This document shows, in pieces, positions 52,901-64,000 of a stretch of DNA of 64,000 nt. The stretch is taken from contig OY727096.1 in assembly GCA_963402885.1 (NCBI GenBank), positions 1,798,001 to 1,862,000 of the forward strand, written 5' to 3'. Numbering within the stretch: the stretch's first letter is position 1; each line of letters begins with the position of its first letter. Both the position numbers and the translations under genes were made by a program. This DNA comes from Antedon bifida (lineage: Eukaryota; Echinodermata; Crinoidea; Comatulida; Antedonidae). Below the pieces are notes generated by a model. It saw nothing but the letters and a program-made list of their open reading frames with translations, had not been told where the DNA came from and did not search any database.

Positions 52901-53377
52901 TGACTTATTATACCAATGTTGAACTGGGGAATAATATGGTGTTCAATGTGTGTTAAAAACTGTATATACTCACCAATGACAGTGACCATAAAAGAACATG
53001 AACCAACTTCTGTATCTTCATCAGTAGCAGTATAACGAACCTCTGTAGATCCTATTAAAAATACATTTGGAGTCGCTAACGCAGGATTGTATAATACTTG
53101 TGTAACAAGCCTTGCTACCGGTGTAGTATCATCACTTACGATTGGTACCGCCCACTTGACAATTGCGTTTTTCGAACCAGGTTCTGTATTTTGTTGGATC
53201 TCTGATGGGCAATACCACACAGGGGGAGCTGAAAAACAAACCCGAGTGCTTATTCTGTGAATGAAAACGTCACAATACCGATAAAATGAATATGGCAAAA
53301 CGAATAAGAAGAATCTTACCTGTATAAACATTGCCTATAGTTAGACTTAACATAATGTAATGTATCAAATCCACCAT
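46748..53377 (-). CDS. Gene 7: full-length HYR-LDLa-YWTD-HYR-HYR-EGF receptor with dual ITSM-like tail
   Basis: The best reference copy, 13 exons, 2169 nt, 722 residues. 53377-53320 signal, aa 1-19; 53228-52974 HYR, to 104; 52808-52665 LDLa, to 152 (DCIDGADES); 52378-52133, 51344-51185, 50689-50577 and 50152-49862 propeller, to about 422, with [17 protein letters not shown] and [13 protein letters not shown]; 49567-49337 and 49064-48825 HYR, to about 579; 48688-48575 EGF, six Cys; 47839-47733 transmembrane; 47215-47171 [15 protein letters not shown]; 46912-46748 tail with TLYMTV (Tyr about 695) and TVYINV (Tyr about 713), ending KSKKK. Six blade-like segments can be counted, enough for a closed YWTD propeller. 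The tail motifs predict binding of SH2 proteins once phosphorylated. The ligand is unknown. Confidence 0.88.
47561..47722. mobile_element. Foldback MITE-like hairpin, gene 7 copy
   Basis: Same element and site as in genes 1 and 6; ends GCCCGTTCGTACG and CGTCCGAACGGGC. Confidence 0.75.
51400..52100. other. Insertion of about 680 bp in the gene 7 propeller intron
   Basis: The intron between the first two propeller exons is 788 bp here, against 97-111 bp in genes 1, 2, 6 and 8. The extra DNA is single-copy in this window. It holds a 124-codon minus-strand frame (52081-51707) with no domain I recognise. It may be a transposon fragment; I could not define its ends. Confidence 0.55.
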
Positions 53378-53485
53378 GATTACAAATAGGCCTACTTATC
53401 AAAGGTAAATTAATTCGATGATGAATAATCGTTTTAAATCAACACCCTTTGATATATGCCACTCCCTATGGCGTTTAGAACAGGA

Positions 53486-53499
53486 AATAATATATAAAA
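53486..53499 (-). promoter_or_regulatory. Possible TATA element of gene 7
   Basis: TTTTATATATTATT on the coding strand, about 110-120 bp upstream of the ATG, matching the gene 1 element. Confidence 0.3.
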
Positions 53500-54425
53500 T
53501 ACTATACATGGTTCAATTTTTAATCCGAGCATTGTAATTTCGGAATTGGTAGATTTGTATTGTACATATTTAAATTTCTTTTAAAAAACATAATACATGG
53601 ACATATGCATCGACGATCACTTTATCCATGTACGATATTTCAATATTTTTCTCTCTTCTCTTATTGCTCTGTCACGTGTGATGACATGGTAATTTTCATT
53701 GGTTTGATGATTGACTAATCTATAGTGGTTAGCTTATTTTATGCGAGTAAGATGAATAATTGTGAACTTGAATAAGATCTCGGAAATAAACGTATCAACC
53801 AATTCATATTTTCTGCGTTGCTGCTATAGAGTATTTTAAAATAATATAGAGAATATAGCGTATTTTTATTATTCGTACGAAAGAAGTGCCTTAAATTGAA
53901 GGCACTGAAGATATTTAGAGATAGATTTGCCATTTGATAATTACATCTGCCTCTCTTTAATCTCGCGTATAGTCTCAGATCAGCTTGCATTGCACATAAA
54001 CACTTGGACGCTTTGAATGTTCAATAATATATAACAAAATAAAAGTAAACTAATTCTGTGTATTTATTTTTGATATACTAACATTATACTTACATGATTT
54101 GTTAAAGCTTGGTTCTCAATGACGTAGGCGCAACTCAAGTGAATTGACCAATCACAAGCGATCATACAAACGATCTGAAGCTAACTTAGGAGCTTTCTTT
54201 CATGTGCAAGAAGAAACACCACGTGACCCACTATCGTCCAGTCAAATGACAAGAAAAGTTCAGGTGTGTTATAATATACATTATGATACTGAACACTGTA
54301 GAGTGTATTGGGAAGATATCTGTGCTTAACGATGTTATAAGTCACCGGAGCTCCTCAATAATGATGTAATGTTGTATTATTTAATTAGTCTGTGTTGGTT
54401 TAACTAATTTAGATGTTAAGTTTTC

Positions 54426-54759
<334 letters not shown>

Positions 54760-55428
54760 TAATTTATTTGGAAACTACACTTAATAAATATTGATAGAAT
54801 TATAGTTTTATTCTAAATAGCTTTTGTTGAATAAAGTTAATTGGTTCATTGAATACCTTATTAGTTGGCATCCGTTTATTCAATTAAATTCAATTCAACT
54901 TTTATTTCAGACAATTGTCCCTATGGTATAATACATTACAAAGAAAAAAAAAGATTCTATTTTAGCGATAATAGCTAACTTTGTAAATTAATAAAATTAA
55001 TAATAGCGACTATGGAACTAAATTCTAAACTTGATAATCTCCTTCTCTATCTGTCCAGTTGAACTAGGAACTCGTCAGTCTCATTCTCTTCTACCACATA
55101 TTTGTCGCTTCCTTCTATTCAATTGTACTTTGTAGACGAGTTCCGACGGCGACATAGACAATCAGTTACATTCTGAGCATTCGTGCCTATTAAATAGATA
55201 ATTTACTGTCAATCACGTTATAGTTACAGTGTATCCATTAAGTTTTGAAAATCATATGTACCAACCTAGGTCTAGTTGTTAATCAGATTGGGAAGGCTAG
55301 TACAGTCTAAAACTAATATAGCATCAGCCTAACCATGCTAAACATTGTGTACACCTGATTAATCCGTACAAAATCCCCACTTTACCGAACATTCCTATGA
55401 TACTTTGTAAAACTAAAGTATAACCTAC

Positions 55429-58400
55429 CGTTATCGACTTTAACAGTAAATGAACATGTTCCTTGGTTGCCAGATGAATCTAACGCCGTAAAATTTACAG
55501 TAGTTTCACCAAACTCAAAGATCGACCCAGAAGGAATATTAAAACTTTCAGAAGCAATACCAACGTTGTCAGTTGACGTTGCGGTGTATGCCACTAGAGC
55601 AGTGGTGCCATTATTAGAGTTGGTGATGATGTCACTCGGGCAAGTTACAACAGGATACTCAGTGTCTTAAATAAAAATATACTTTGTATAATGATTCAGG
55701 ACTAGGATTATAAAAATGATTCGGAATAACGTGATCGACTTTAAAGATAATATGATCTTGTCATCAATGACTCAAGTAGTAACTCTGGTGCCATTGGTCA
55801 AAACAGATATAGATATACTTATTTTGACCAAAAAATTACTTCAATTAGCTTCAGATCGTTTGTATGATTTTGATTTAATTAAAAGAAGTACGTGGAAACG
55901 GTGGGGAAAAACAGAGGTATCCTACATCAGTTTCAGTTGCCTAGCGATTTTTCGCATTGCTAGCCTAGGAGGTATGTTGTTGTGAAAATAATTTCATTCG
56001 TTGAAAGTGTTGTTGGTATTGATACATTACTAATATTAATAAAGTATATAATTGAAAACACTACACTGACTGAAATTAAAAAATCAAGATTACGAATGAA
56101 ATTATTTATTAAACAAAAAAATATGATGACAAACCTTTGTAAGGTATAATGATAACCCCTGCAGCTTTCGATGAAGTTTGTTGAAATAACTTTGTAGTGA
56201 CTGGTGTTGGTGTATTAGCGTTTTGGGTTGCTGCAACTATCTTCACGTCTTCTTCGTCCAAATCCGTATAATAAATGAAGCCTTGATAGTAAAACACGTC
56301 AAAGAATCTACCAACGGGTGATTCATAAACAATCTGCCAAAAATTACCCCAGTAATCACTTCTATAAATACCGGATCCATGATTACCCAAAAAAGCAGTG
56401 CTATAATACAGCCAACCACCTTAAAATACAACATTAAGAAAACAGTTTTATATATATATATATATATGCATACTTGTTTACTAGTCATAATGAACTTCAA
56501 ATTGGTCAACAAAACATTAAAATTAAGCATACGGACTAATGCGACATCAGTGGCGTGTGAAAATCTGTAGGTTCTCAACTGTTTTTTTTCTCTTGTGGGT
56601 CAATTATTATTATTATTATTATTCAATGTGTTAAGTGTTTCTTGACAGTGCATCTTTGTATCGATTGGAGTAAGAATCGTCACGATTATAACATTGATCT
56701 ACTGTAACCGTATTTCACTGTAAAAATGTGAATGTTTATATAAATTACAACAGTGAACTAATAACATTAGTCACAGGAACCTGTATTGAATGGGATGGCT
56801 TTTGATAAAGTATTATATGGATTGTTAATCTTTCCATGATCTTGACTTGTTTTTAGAGGTAGTCGGAGGTGATGTAGGCCTCCTTCATTCTTCCTCCGCC
56901 GAATCTTTTAAGAATTAAGTCACGTTTAAATGCTAGGACTATATATATAAAACAAACGACATTTATTTACATTTATCGTCGTTCATTAAACGGGCCTTCA
57001 CGATATTTTCAAAACTTTCTTTGATATAAAATACTGTACCTTGCTCATCCAATGATAGACCATTAAAATATCCAAGTAATTCGTTTACTAGCACTAGTCT
57101 ATCTTGACCCTCGTATGTACTTCGATCAACGTAACTACCCTCAGACCAAAATACTGTTCTAGAGAAAATATACAGAATATTTCAACTCTATAGCATAAGA
57201 CCTTCTTTTTTAGTTATTAATAAGGATCAACCAACATTATTTATTCCTTGTGCAACTATCACGATATTGTTTACTGCTTGCCTACGTTCGGAATTTTAGT
57301 AGCACGTTTACTTCAGTAACGAAAACATCATCCATTGTCATCCATTCCAATCACTAAAATAATTGTAAATTATTTCTAGTTCTACAGCTAAACCAATCTT
57401 TCAGCTCACTGGTCCTACATTATTATAAATAATAATTATGCACATATGTCCAGTTGTTCGTTGGTAGGAAGGGGACAAACAAATGTCACATTTTGATATG
57501 GCCTAAATAAAAACAGTACTGTCCCTCTTGCTGTAATGTGCTACCACTTCAGAGGAGTAAGCTGGTTGCTGTCTGCGTGAAAATTGTAAATGCGGAACTT
57601 TCCCCCTGACCGTCTCTCTTCTTGGGGATGACCTGAGAAAAGTTTGAAAAATAGAGCTGCTAGGTCCCCGGAAATTGGACTTATTATTATTATTATACTT
57701 AAGTCTCATCCTGTCATGGTTTGGTCTGAGCTAAGAACATTTTGAAAAATAGAGCTGTTAGGTCTCCAGAAATTGCACTTATACTTTGAAATACGAAACG
57801 AAATATAAGTCTCCAAGACCAGCCCTACCATGATTGGGGCTGAGCTAAGAACATTTTGAAAAATAGAGCTGGTAGGTTCTCATAAATTACATTTATATTT
57901 TGAAAATGTCAGGCAAACAACAATTCCAAAGTCACGACTCGAATGAGTTTGTTTGTGCGTATCAGACTAGATAATTTGTTCACGGTCGTTCATTCACGTA
58001 TCACACACACCAACACGTTTGTAAGACCTAGTGTTATTTCTGGAATTATACACGAAGCAATAAAGCTGAGCATTATAGTTACCTGTTTGATGGAAGCACA
58101 ACTATTGCTCTTGGATTAATGCCTGTAAGTATAGTCTTGCGATTACTTCCATCCATTTGCACAGATTCAATGCTATCGGTTGCTGAGTCAGTCCAAAAAA
58201 TAGTTCTTGATACGTGGTCAATAGCAACTCCCTCTGGATCTGAAACAAAAAAATCGGGTTTCTTATGATAATGTTGCTCTTCACTCATTTCTGGTGAAAG
58301 TTTAAATTATTAAATTTACTTCCAATTAAATATGGTATACTTAGGCCTACATGTTATGTTTTCACTGACAACAACAGTTAAGCTTTCTCCGCTAAGGGGC

Positions 58401-60070
58401 GTCTTTAGTATCTGTCCATTATCAACATCTGTTAAATAAATTTCTTGTAAAACTGGATCATAGTCGATTCCAGAAAATCCATATGTACTGTTGAAATAGT
58501 AAGTTTGTAATTCAGACGTCCCGTTGGTTAACCGTCCTGCGTATATTGCTCCGTATTCACGATCCAATGTCAGTATGATGTTATTTTCACCAGCTGAAAC
58601 TTGAAGTAAATTTGTAAACTGTAGAAATAGTACACAAACTGAAACTTAGCAGGTAAAACTTATTCGGCAAATTAACGTTTCCCAGTTGTGAACTAAGTAC
58701 TCTACACTGTAACTTAGTATAAGTAATAAGTGGATATGAACTAAACTAATTTTACATTTTCTAAGGATTATTGTAAACTTACTGATTGAAGCAAAGTTCC
58801 ATGGTTTTAAACCTAAGCACATTGATTCATCTGCTCCATCTATACAGTCAATGTTCTCATCACATGTAGAGTTATCTGGAACACATGGTGTTTTACCCGA
58901 TACACACTGGAATTCACTACATGTATCTGAAAAATGAAAGGATATTCAAAAGAAGTAGTATATTAGTAATTTCACTGATCGTGTCTTTATCCAGCTTCGT
59001 TTGTACAAAAAAAAATCTGTTCGTGTACAAAAATGTCATGGCCAACTGCCAAAATCCTCCTTTCCGCCGCCAGTTGTTTTTCTTGACTTTGGCATGAATA
59101 AATAGTTAGGTTCAGACGACCTTACCTCTGAAGAAAGTTACATCAAACGTAAAGTTTTACGCGCACGTTACTTCCGATGAGCGTTCACACGATGCTTAAA
59201 ACAAGGTGTATTTTACTTGCGAGCTTTGACGTAATTGCATCTACACAGCGCGTATCATATTGCATTCCTTTCGGTTGTTGACATGTAGGTATACAAATAA
59301 TGTATTCATGTATTAGTCCAAATAATGTCTTTTTTAGGTGAAATATAAAATTCAATTTTCACTTCACGCCTCGTGAAAATGGAATTTCATCTTTCACCTC
59401 GTGAAATTATTTGTACCATCGCACTTATAAAAATGTATTTGTGACTCTTACTCATTATTCTTTCTATCTTTATGGTTCTTTGTATACCTGATCGTATTAT
59501 TAACTTTATATATGAATGAATAAGTATTGTGTATCCAGTAGTCCAGGGTAGGTGTGCAGTGTAGCAAACATTTGTTCACTAAATTTAACAATCCACGGCA
59601 CACTACAAGGTATTGTATCAATGTTAAACTTGGGAATATGGTGTTCAAAGTGCAGAAATAAATACAACACTCACCATTGACAGTGACCATAAAAGAGCAT
59701 AAACCAACTTCTGAATCTTCATCAGTAGCAACATAACGAACTTCGGTAGTTCCAATAAAAAATACAGTTGGAGTCGCCAACGCTGGATTGTATATTACTT
59801 GTATAACAAGTCTAGACAATGGTGTAGTATCATCAGTTATAGTTGATGCCGTCCACGTGACCGTCGCCTGATTTGAATAAGGTTCTGTATTTTGTTCAAT
59901 ATCTGACGGGCAATTTGACCATACTGGAGGAGCTGTACAAAAACAGTGCATATATTTAGATACTCGTATTATATTTATAGAAACATAGCTGAACGAATAA
60001 GAAGAATCTTACCTGCATACACATAATATACAGTTAGGCTTAGCATAATGTAATGTAACAAAGCCAGCAT
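55429..60070 (-). CDS. Gene 8: HYR-LDLa-YWTD-HYR ectodomain gene with no membrane or tail exon
   Basis: Exons: 60070-60013 signal ([10 protein letters not shown]); 59932-59675 HYR; 58926-58783 LDLa; 58593-58351, 58239-58083, 57158-57040 and 56419-56135 propeller; 55665-55429 HYR. Sum 1501 nt, about 500 residues, all phases intact. It is the sister of gene 2, and 55.4-57.9 kb is almost base-for-base the same as 9.4-11.9 kb. Its second propeller exon, however, reads [14 protein letters not shown], like gene 7, where gene 2 reads FWSETHSIESVQ. As in gene 2, the final donor is phase 1, and gene 7's HYR acceptor (53228) lies 2.2 kb downstream in frame. A secreted product or a fusion with gene 7 are both possible. 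Confidence 0.75.
57629..57910. repeat. Three tandem degenerate repeats, gene 8 copy
   Basis: Same intronic repeats as at 11644-11930, with GAACATTTTGAAAAATAGAG in the later units. Confidence 0.7.
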
Positions 60071-62361
60071 ATTTTATTTGCTTTTCTTCGTCTGATAACA
60101 AACTATATTGAAGATAATTGTCGGTACAAATGATGAATAATGTTTATATAGCTTAATATAACGTCAAACATTCCACTGGCGTTACAGGAAATAGTCAAAT
60201 AATAGGCCCTATAGGCCTATAGTAACATCGTTGTGTCCTTTTAATCTGAGCTTTGTAATTTCGTTTATTTATTTAGATTTATATTGTGCATATTTAATTT
60301 GCTTAAAAAGTAATAATAATGCATAAGATATGCTTGGGCTATCACTTTGTCCATAAGTAGAATATTTCATATTTGTCTTTCTCTTCGTTGGCCTACTCTT
60401 TCAAGTATGATAAAGTTATAATGATCACTGTTTCAATGATCGACTTACAATAATAGTGTTTAGTAGCCAATTATATATAAGTAACTATTTTGATGAATAA
60501 TTCTAAAAATAAAACCCGAGTTCAAATAAACGAAAACGAGGCCATATACATGGCTGCGGTCGCGTACACAAATTTGAGTTTAGCGTTTACCAACATAGTT
60601 TGCACGAGACTAAAAATGATCAATATGTAATGATATTGAGGATAACTTGAGTGTGATTGACATGGTTCTTGATTCATTGCCAACATGTTGTCTCAATGCT
60701 CCGTGGTGATCGAAAGGGCGCTCTCTATGACGACTGGCTAATTGGCGCAAACGATTGTCAGATAATGGTACAGTATTATTAACAATTGTTTATAACCCCC
60801 TCTAACGGATACATAATTGTCTTCGGCGAGTCGAGGGTTGTAAGACGACTATATTGTTTTTATCTTCTTTATTGTACTAAAAAAACGCACAAAGATATAA
60901 TCTAACAATTTCACAATTGTATATACTATACTCTGTATTTTGTTATTTTGGCACTTTTTTGGTTGTGATTATAAAATGTTCAAATAACTCTATCTAGTGT
61001 GCATCTTTCCAAAATACTGCTGTTGTTGTTGCCATATGTACTGACAATTTAAATACATTAAAAAAAAAAACTTAATGCTGATCGTCATCGAAGTACTCCA
61101 TTATATATCACATTTTCATAAGATATAAATTGTTTTAACATTTAAAAATATTTGGTGCTATCACATTTGTATTTCCTTCTGTTAATTTAACCTGCTTTTA
61201 GTAGGGCCATGTGTTTTAGTGACGTCAGTTGGTTAAGAATACAATTATTAGTACAGTATAGGTACAATTATATAATTCTTAATAAAACAGTAACATTATA
61301 ATTCTAACACAAATATCAACACAATAACATTGAAAGTCTACGAATATACCGAAGTGAAATCTTTCCGGACTTCGGGCCTACATTTTAGACATGTAGGTGA
61401 CAGGTAAAATCCAGTATACTGTAGGTATACTACTGTTAAATCAGGCAGAGAGATACATCTCCCTGAATCATGTAACCTTTTGCAAAGACAGAAGAAAGAC
61501 AAAATGTATTTTGATTGAGTTCCCGTGAAATAACAATTTTTACATGTCGTGAAACCTACTTCTATAGCTAGTTAATATCTGTAAAGAGAAGTAAAATATA
61601 ATATACAGATAACTACAATTAAATGAAAATGCATTAACTATTTTCTAATTGATAACCTAAATTCTAAAACAAAATTTTAATAAAACTACATCAATTATAG
61701 TTATAATTTCAGTTTGTACTGTGCACCTGATGTAAGAATATGACGATCATGAATTAAATATGAAAAACAATCACATTTTCATTAATCAAAGTTTAATGAT
61801 AATCCTCATCGTATTCCCTAATTGTTGGCCATCGAGCAAACAAAAATTCCTCATTTTCGGATTTCAGTGACCCATCTATATATACATATTTGTCTCAGAA
61901 TTTTGTAATACTCCCAAATTCAAATTTAAAACACCGGAATATAATCTGCTGGGTATTATGCTGCCTAAGCTGAAAACATGTAACATAAAAAGAAGAGATA
62001 TACTGTAACAACGACGACGAAACGTAGCTTTAAAACTGTATATGTAGAAAAGTTATAATATAAAACGTATGCCAAGTTATTGTTTACAACACAAGTTTCT
62101 CTTGGTTTTTCCTTTTGATTTTACTTTTTGGGACTTTGCCACTTAAAAACTTAAAGAAATTTATTCCCACTTCTTTCTTTTCAAGTCTGTTTTAATGTCA
62201 ATTATTTGTAAATTGAAAGAAATGTTTTTTATTTTTATATTGATTTGAAAAAAATAAAATGTTAACTTGAATGAATGAATGAAAAAAGATTGCTCACAAC
62301 CGTAATGCTTTATGCTAAAATAAAAACAATAGTACAATTATAATTCTTTACAGAATTGCGT
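60071..62361. other. Spacer between gene 8 and gene 9
   Basis: Closest to 14196-16534 and, like it, without the retroelement-like insertion. Includes the gene 8 promoter region. No gene seen. Confidence 0.7.
60143..60150 (-). promoter_or_regulatory. TATA box of gene 8
   Basis: GCTATATAAAC on the coding strand, 75-80 bp before the ATG, as in gene 2. Confidence 0.45.
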
Positions 62362-63555
62362 TCATTTCTTTGTCGACTTAAGATTAATGTAAACCGTTTC
62401 CCTGTTCTTTGTTTCTTCAACCGTATCTTCTACAGTTATATATAAAGTGGCATTGACTAAGCCACCTGGCTGAATAGTTGTCATGTATTCATGTAATGAT
62501 CTAGTCTCCGGCTCCATGTGCACCAGTGCAGCTGTGTGTGGCTGTGGCTTTAAAAAATGTGTTATAGAACATTTAGAACATAATTAAATCAAAGGTTCGA
62601 AAAAATGTCGAAAGAATCATAAAAATTATTATTTTAAAGAACGAGATAAGGAGGAAATTTAAATTTGTATGAGAAGAAAGACGGAATTTTCACCGATTGT
62701 ATGCCTCAATTGTTTTGAAGTGAACATTTGACAACAAAGTAAAACAATTGAGACGCTTGTACATTGCATCTAAATGAAAGTATTTATTACTCTGTGTAAC
62801 CTAGAGTGGTGGAACGTGTATTCTGTATTATGTAATTGAGTGGGCGGGGCGCAGTGGTTTAACCTGGCCGAGTGGAGTAAAGTTATAAACTTACATCAGG
62901 TTGTCTTGAACTTGAATTCGTAGATCTATTTTTGTCTATTTCACATGGTTCTATGGTTGTCGTGTCTTTAATCTCCACTTGCGGCGTTTGCTAAAACAAA
63001 AACGTTTTAGAACATTGTAATAAAATATTTGAAATAAAGGTTACAGTAAATAACGAGGTGTGAAGAGAAATAGAAAGAGTAGAATGTTTATTTTAAAAGG
63101 GTTACGTAATGTGAATAAGGTACCGTTTTTAATGTAAAGTAATAAAATGATTTAAATAAGTAGATCCTCGTTACCTACTCTGAGGATAACAAATTATTTG
63201 AAATACTTTTTTTCATGAATTTACAAATATATTTTCTTATTGTGAATTAAAAAAAGACAAAATGATGGTCTGTCAATTCAACACTGTTCGATTGACATGA
63301 CGTATCAAATTTGAATAAAGTGGGATTGTACAGAAAGTGTTGTCAAACCCGACCTTGTACTCTGAATAGGCCTAGTCGATTTTGTTACGTAAAATCTAGT
63401 CTAGTCTACTTCTAGACAAATGATATGCAAATAGTGACAAACCTCCTTTGTAGATTTTTTGCATTTAAATGCAATTCCAGCAACAACCACCAACACTCCA
63501 ATAATAAAAATAGCAAATAACCATACTAATACTATTGTTATCAAACTTGAAGAAG
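62362..63555 (-). CDS. Gene 9: diverged family member, 3' part only (TM and tail exons)
   Basis: Three exons: 63555-63443 transmembrane (SSSLITIVLVWLFAIFIIG, then basic KCKKSTKE), acceptor phase 1 as in the other genes; 62990-62895, a 32-codon juxtamembrane exon (QTPQVEIKDTTTIEPCEIDK and on), twice the length of the 13-15 codons elsewhere; 62547-62362 tail, 61 residues, starting PQPHTAALVH. The tail keeps both tyrosine motifs, as TLYITV and TVYINL, although most other residues have changed. The ectodomain lies beyond the window edge. Its divergence makes it the oldest lineage here and a useful outgroup. Confidence 0.75.
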
Positions 63556-64000
63556 CTGTAAAAAGGAAATATGTGAAAGTTGCACAAGAGTTGTTGTGGT
63601 TTTCAGTTTTAATATTGTGGTACGTCTACAGTATCATAAATGTTTTATTATGCAATTACTCAGGTAGGCCTAAACCAGAACTTCACCATTTGATTGGTTA
63701 ATTACAAACCATGTGCTGTTCAGTATTAGTTCTACTGAACGGAAAAGTGGTATTTAATGCTGATTATGTACTAGTAGACGTTCAGATTAAACGTTGTAGA
63801 GGATTTGTGAGGCCAGTGACTGTAGTAGACCTAGTTTGTGTCGTCTACAACTGTAGCATCATAGTTCTACTATATTTGTCTAAAATCGGACCACTGCTTT
63901 GTTAATGTCTTAGTCTCTCACATAGCCTTCTACAATAAGTTCATCAGCATTTTGAAGCGTCATTCTTTTTATTGTAAGTCGTCGTTATAACAGTAGTAGC
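63556..64000. other. Gene 9 intron upstream of the transmembrane exon
   Basis: No exon of the known family is recognisable before the window ends. Short plus-strand reading frames here have no support. Confidence 0.5.

Overview
This is animal genomic DNA: AT-rich, intron-rich, with GT-AG splice sites and no bacterial features. Every gene I can support lies on the minus strand and belongs to one family of type I membrane receptors with HYR, LDL-receptor class A, YWTD (LDLR class B), EGF and transmembrane segments. The mix of HYR and LDLR/EGF modules and the lineage-specific tandem expansion suggest an invertebrate deuterostome, perhaps an echinoderm. That assignment is an inference; no marker in the window fixes the species.

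The window holds nine head-to-tail gene copies, numbered here by rising coordinate (transcription runs from high to low). Gene 1 (771-7567) and gene 7 (46748-53377) are full-length: signal peptide, HYR, LDLa, a predicted six-blade YWTD propeller encoded by four exons, two HYR, EGF, transmembrane segment, and a two-exon cytoplasmic tail. Gene 6 (37043-44108) has the same plan with one HYR after the propeller, but it is damaged by a 1-base frameshift and a lost EGF cysteine. Genes 2 (9446-14195) and 8 (55429-60070) carry signal, HYR, LDLa, propeller and HYR, but no EGF, transmembrane or tail exon follows before the next gene. Genes 3, 4 and 5 (16535-21295, 24017-27904, 30618-34365) are compact: signal, HYR, EGF, transmembrane, tail. 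They still hold fossil pieces of deleted exons. Gene 9 (from 62362) shows only its transmembrane and tail exons before the window ends.

All ectodomain exons except the pair inside the propeller are symmetric phase 1-1, so exons can be lost, duplicated or skipped without breaking frame, and the array shows each of these. The full tails carry two TxYxx[V/I/L] motifs, like immunoreceptor tyrosine switch or inhibitory motifs, and several copies have lost one or both. The overall picture is a tandem family of putative immune, recognition or adhesion receptors that varies by exon content and by signalling tail. No function is proven here.

Intergenic stretches are about 1.9-2.7 kb and are themselves repeated copies of one another. 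They and the introns hold TIR elements, a 36-bp palindromic insertion, a retroelement-like 3' end and a long (TAA)n tract. I saw no tRNA, rRNA, CRISPR array or unrelated protein gene.
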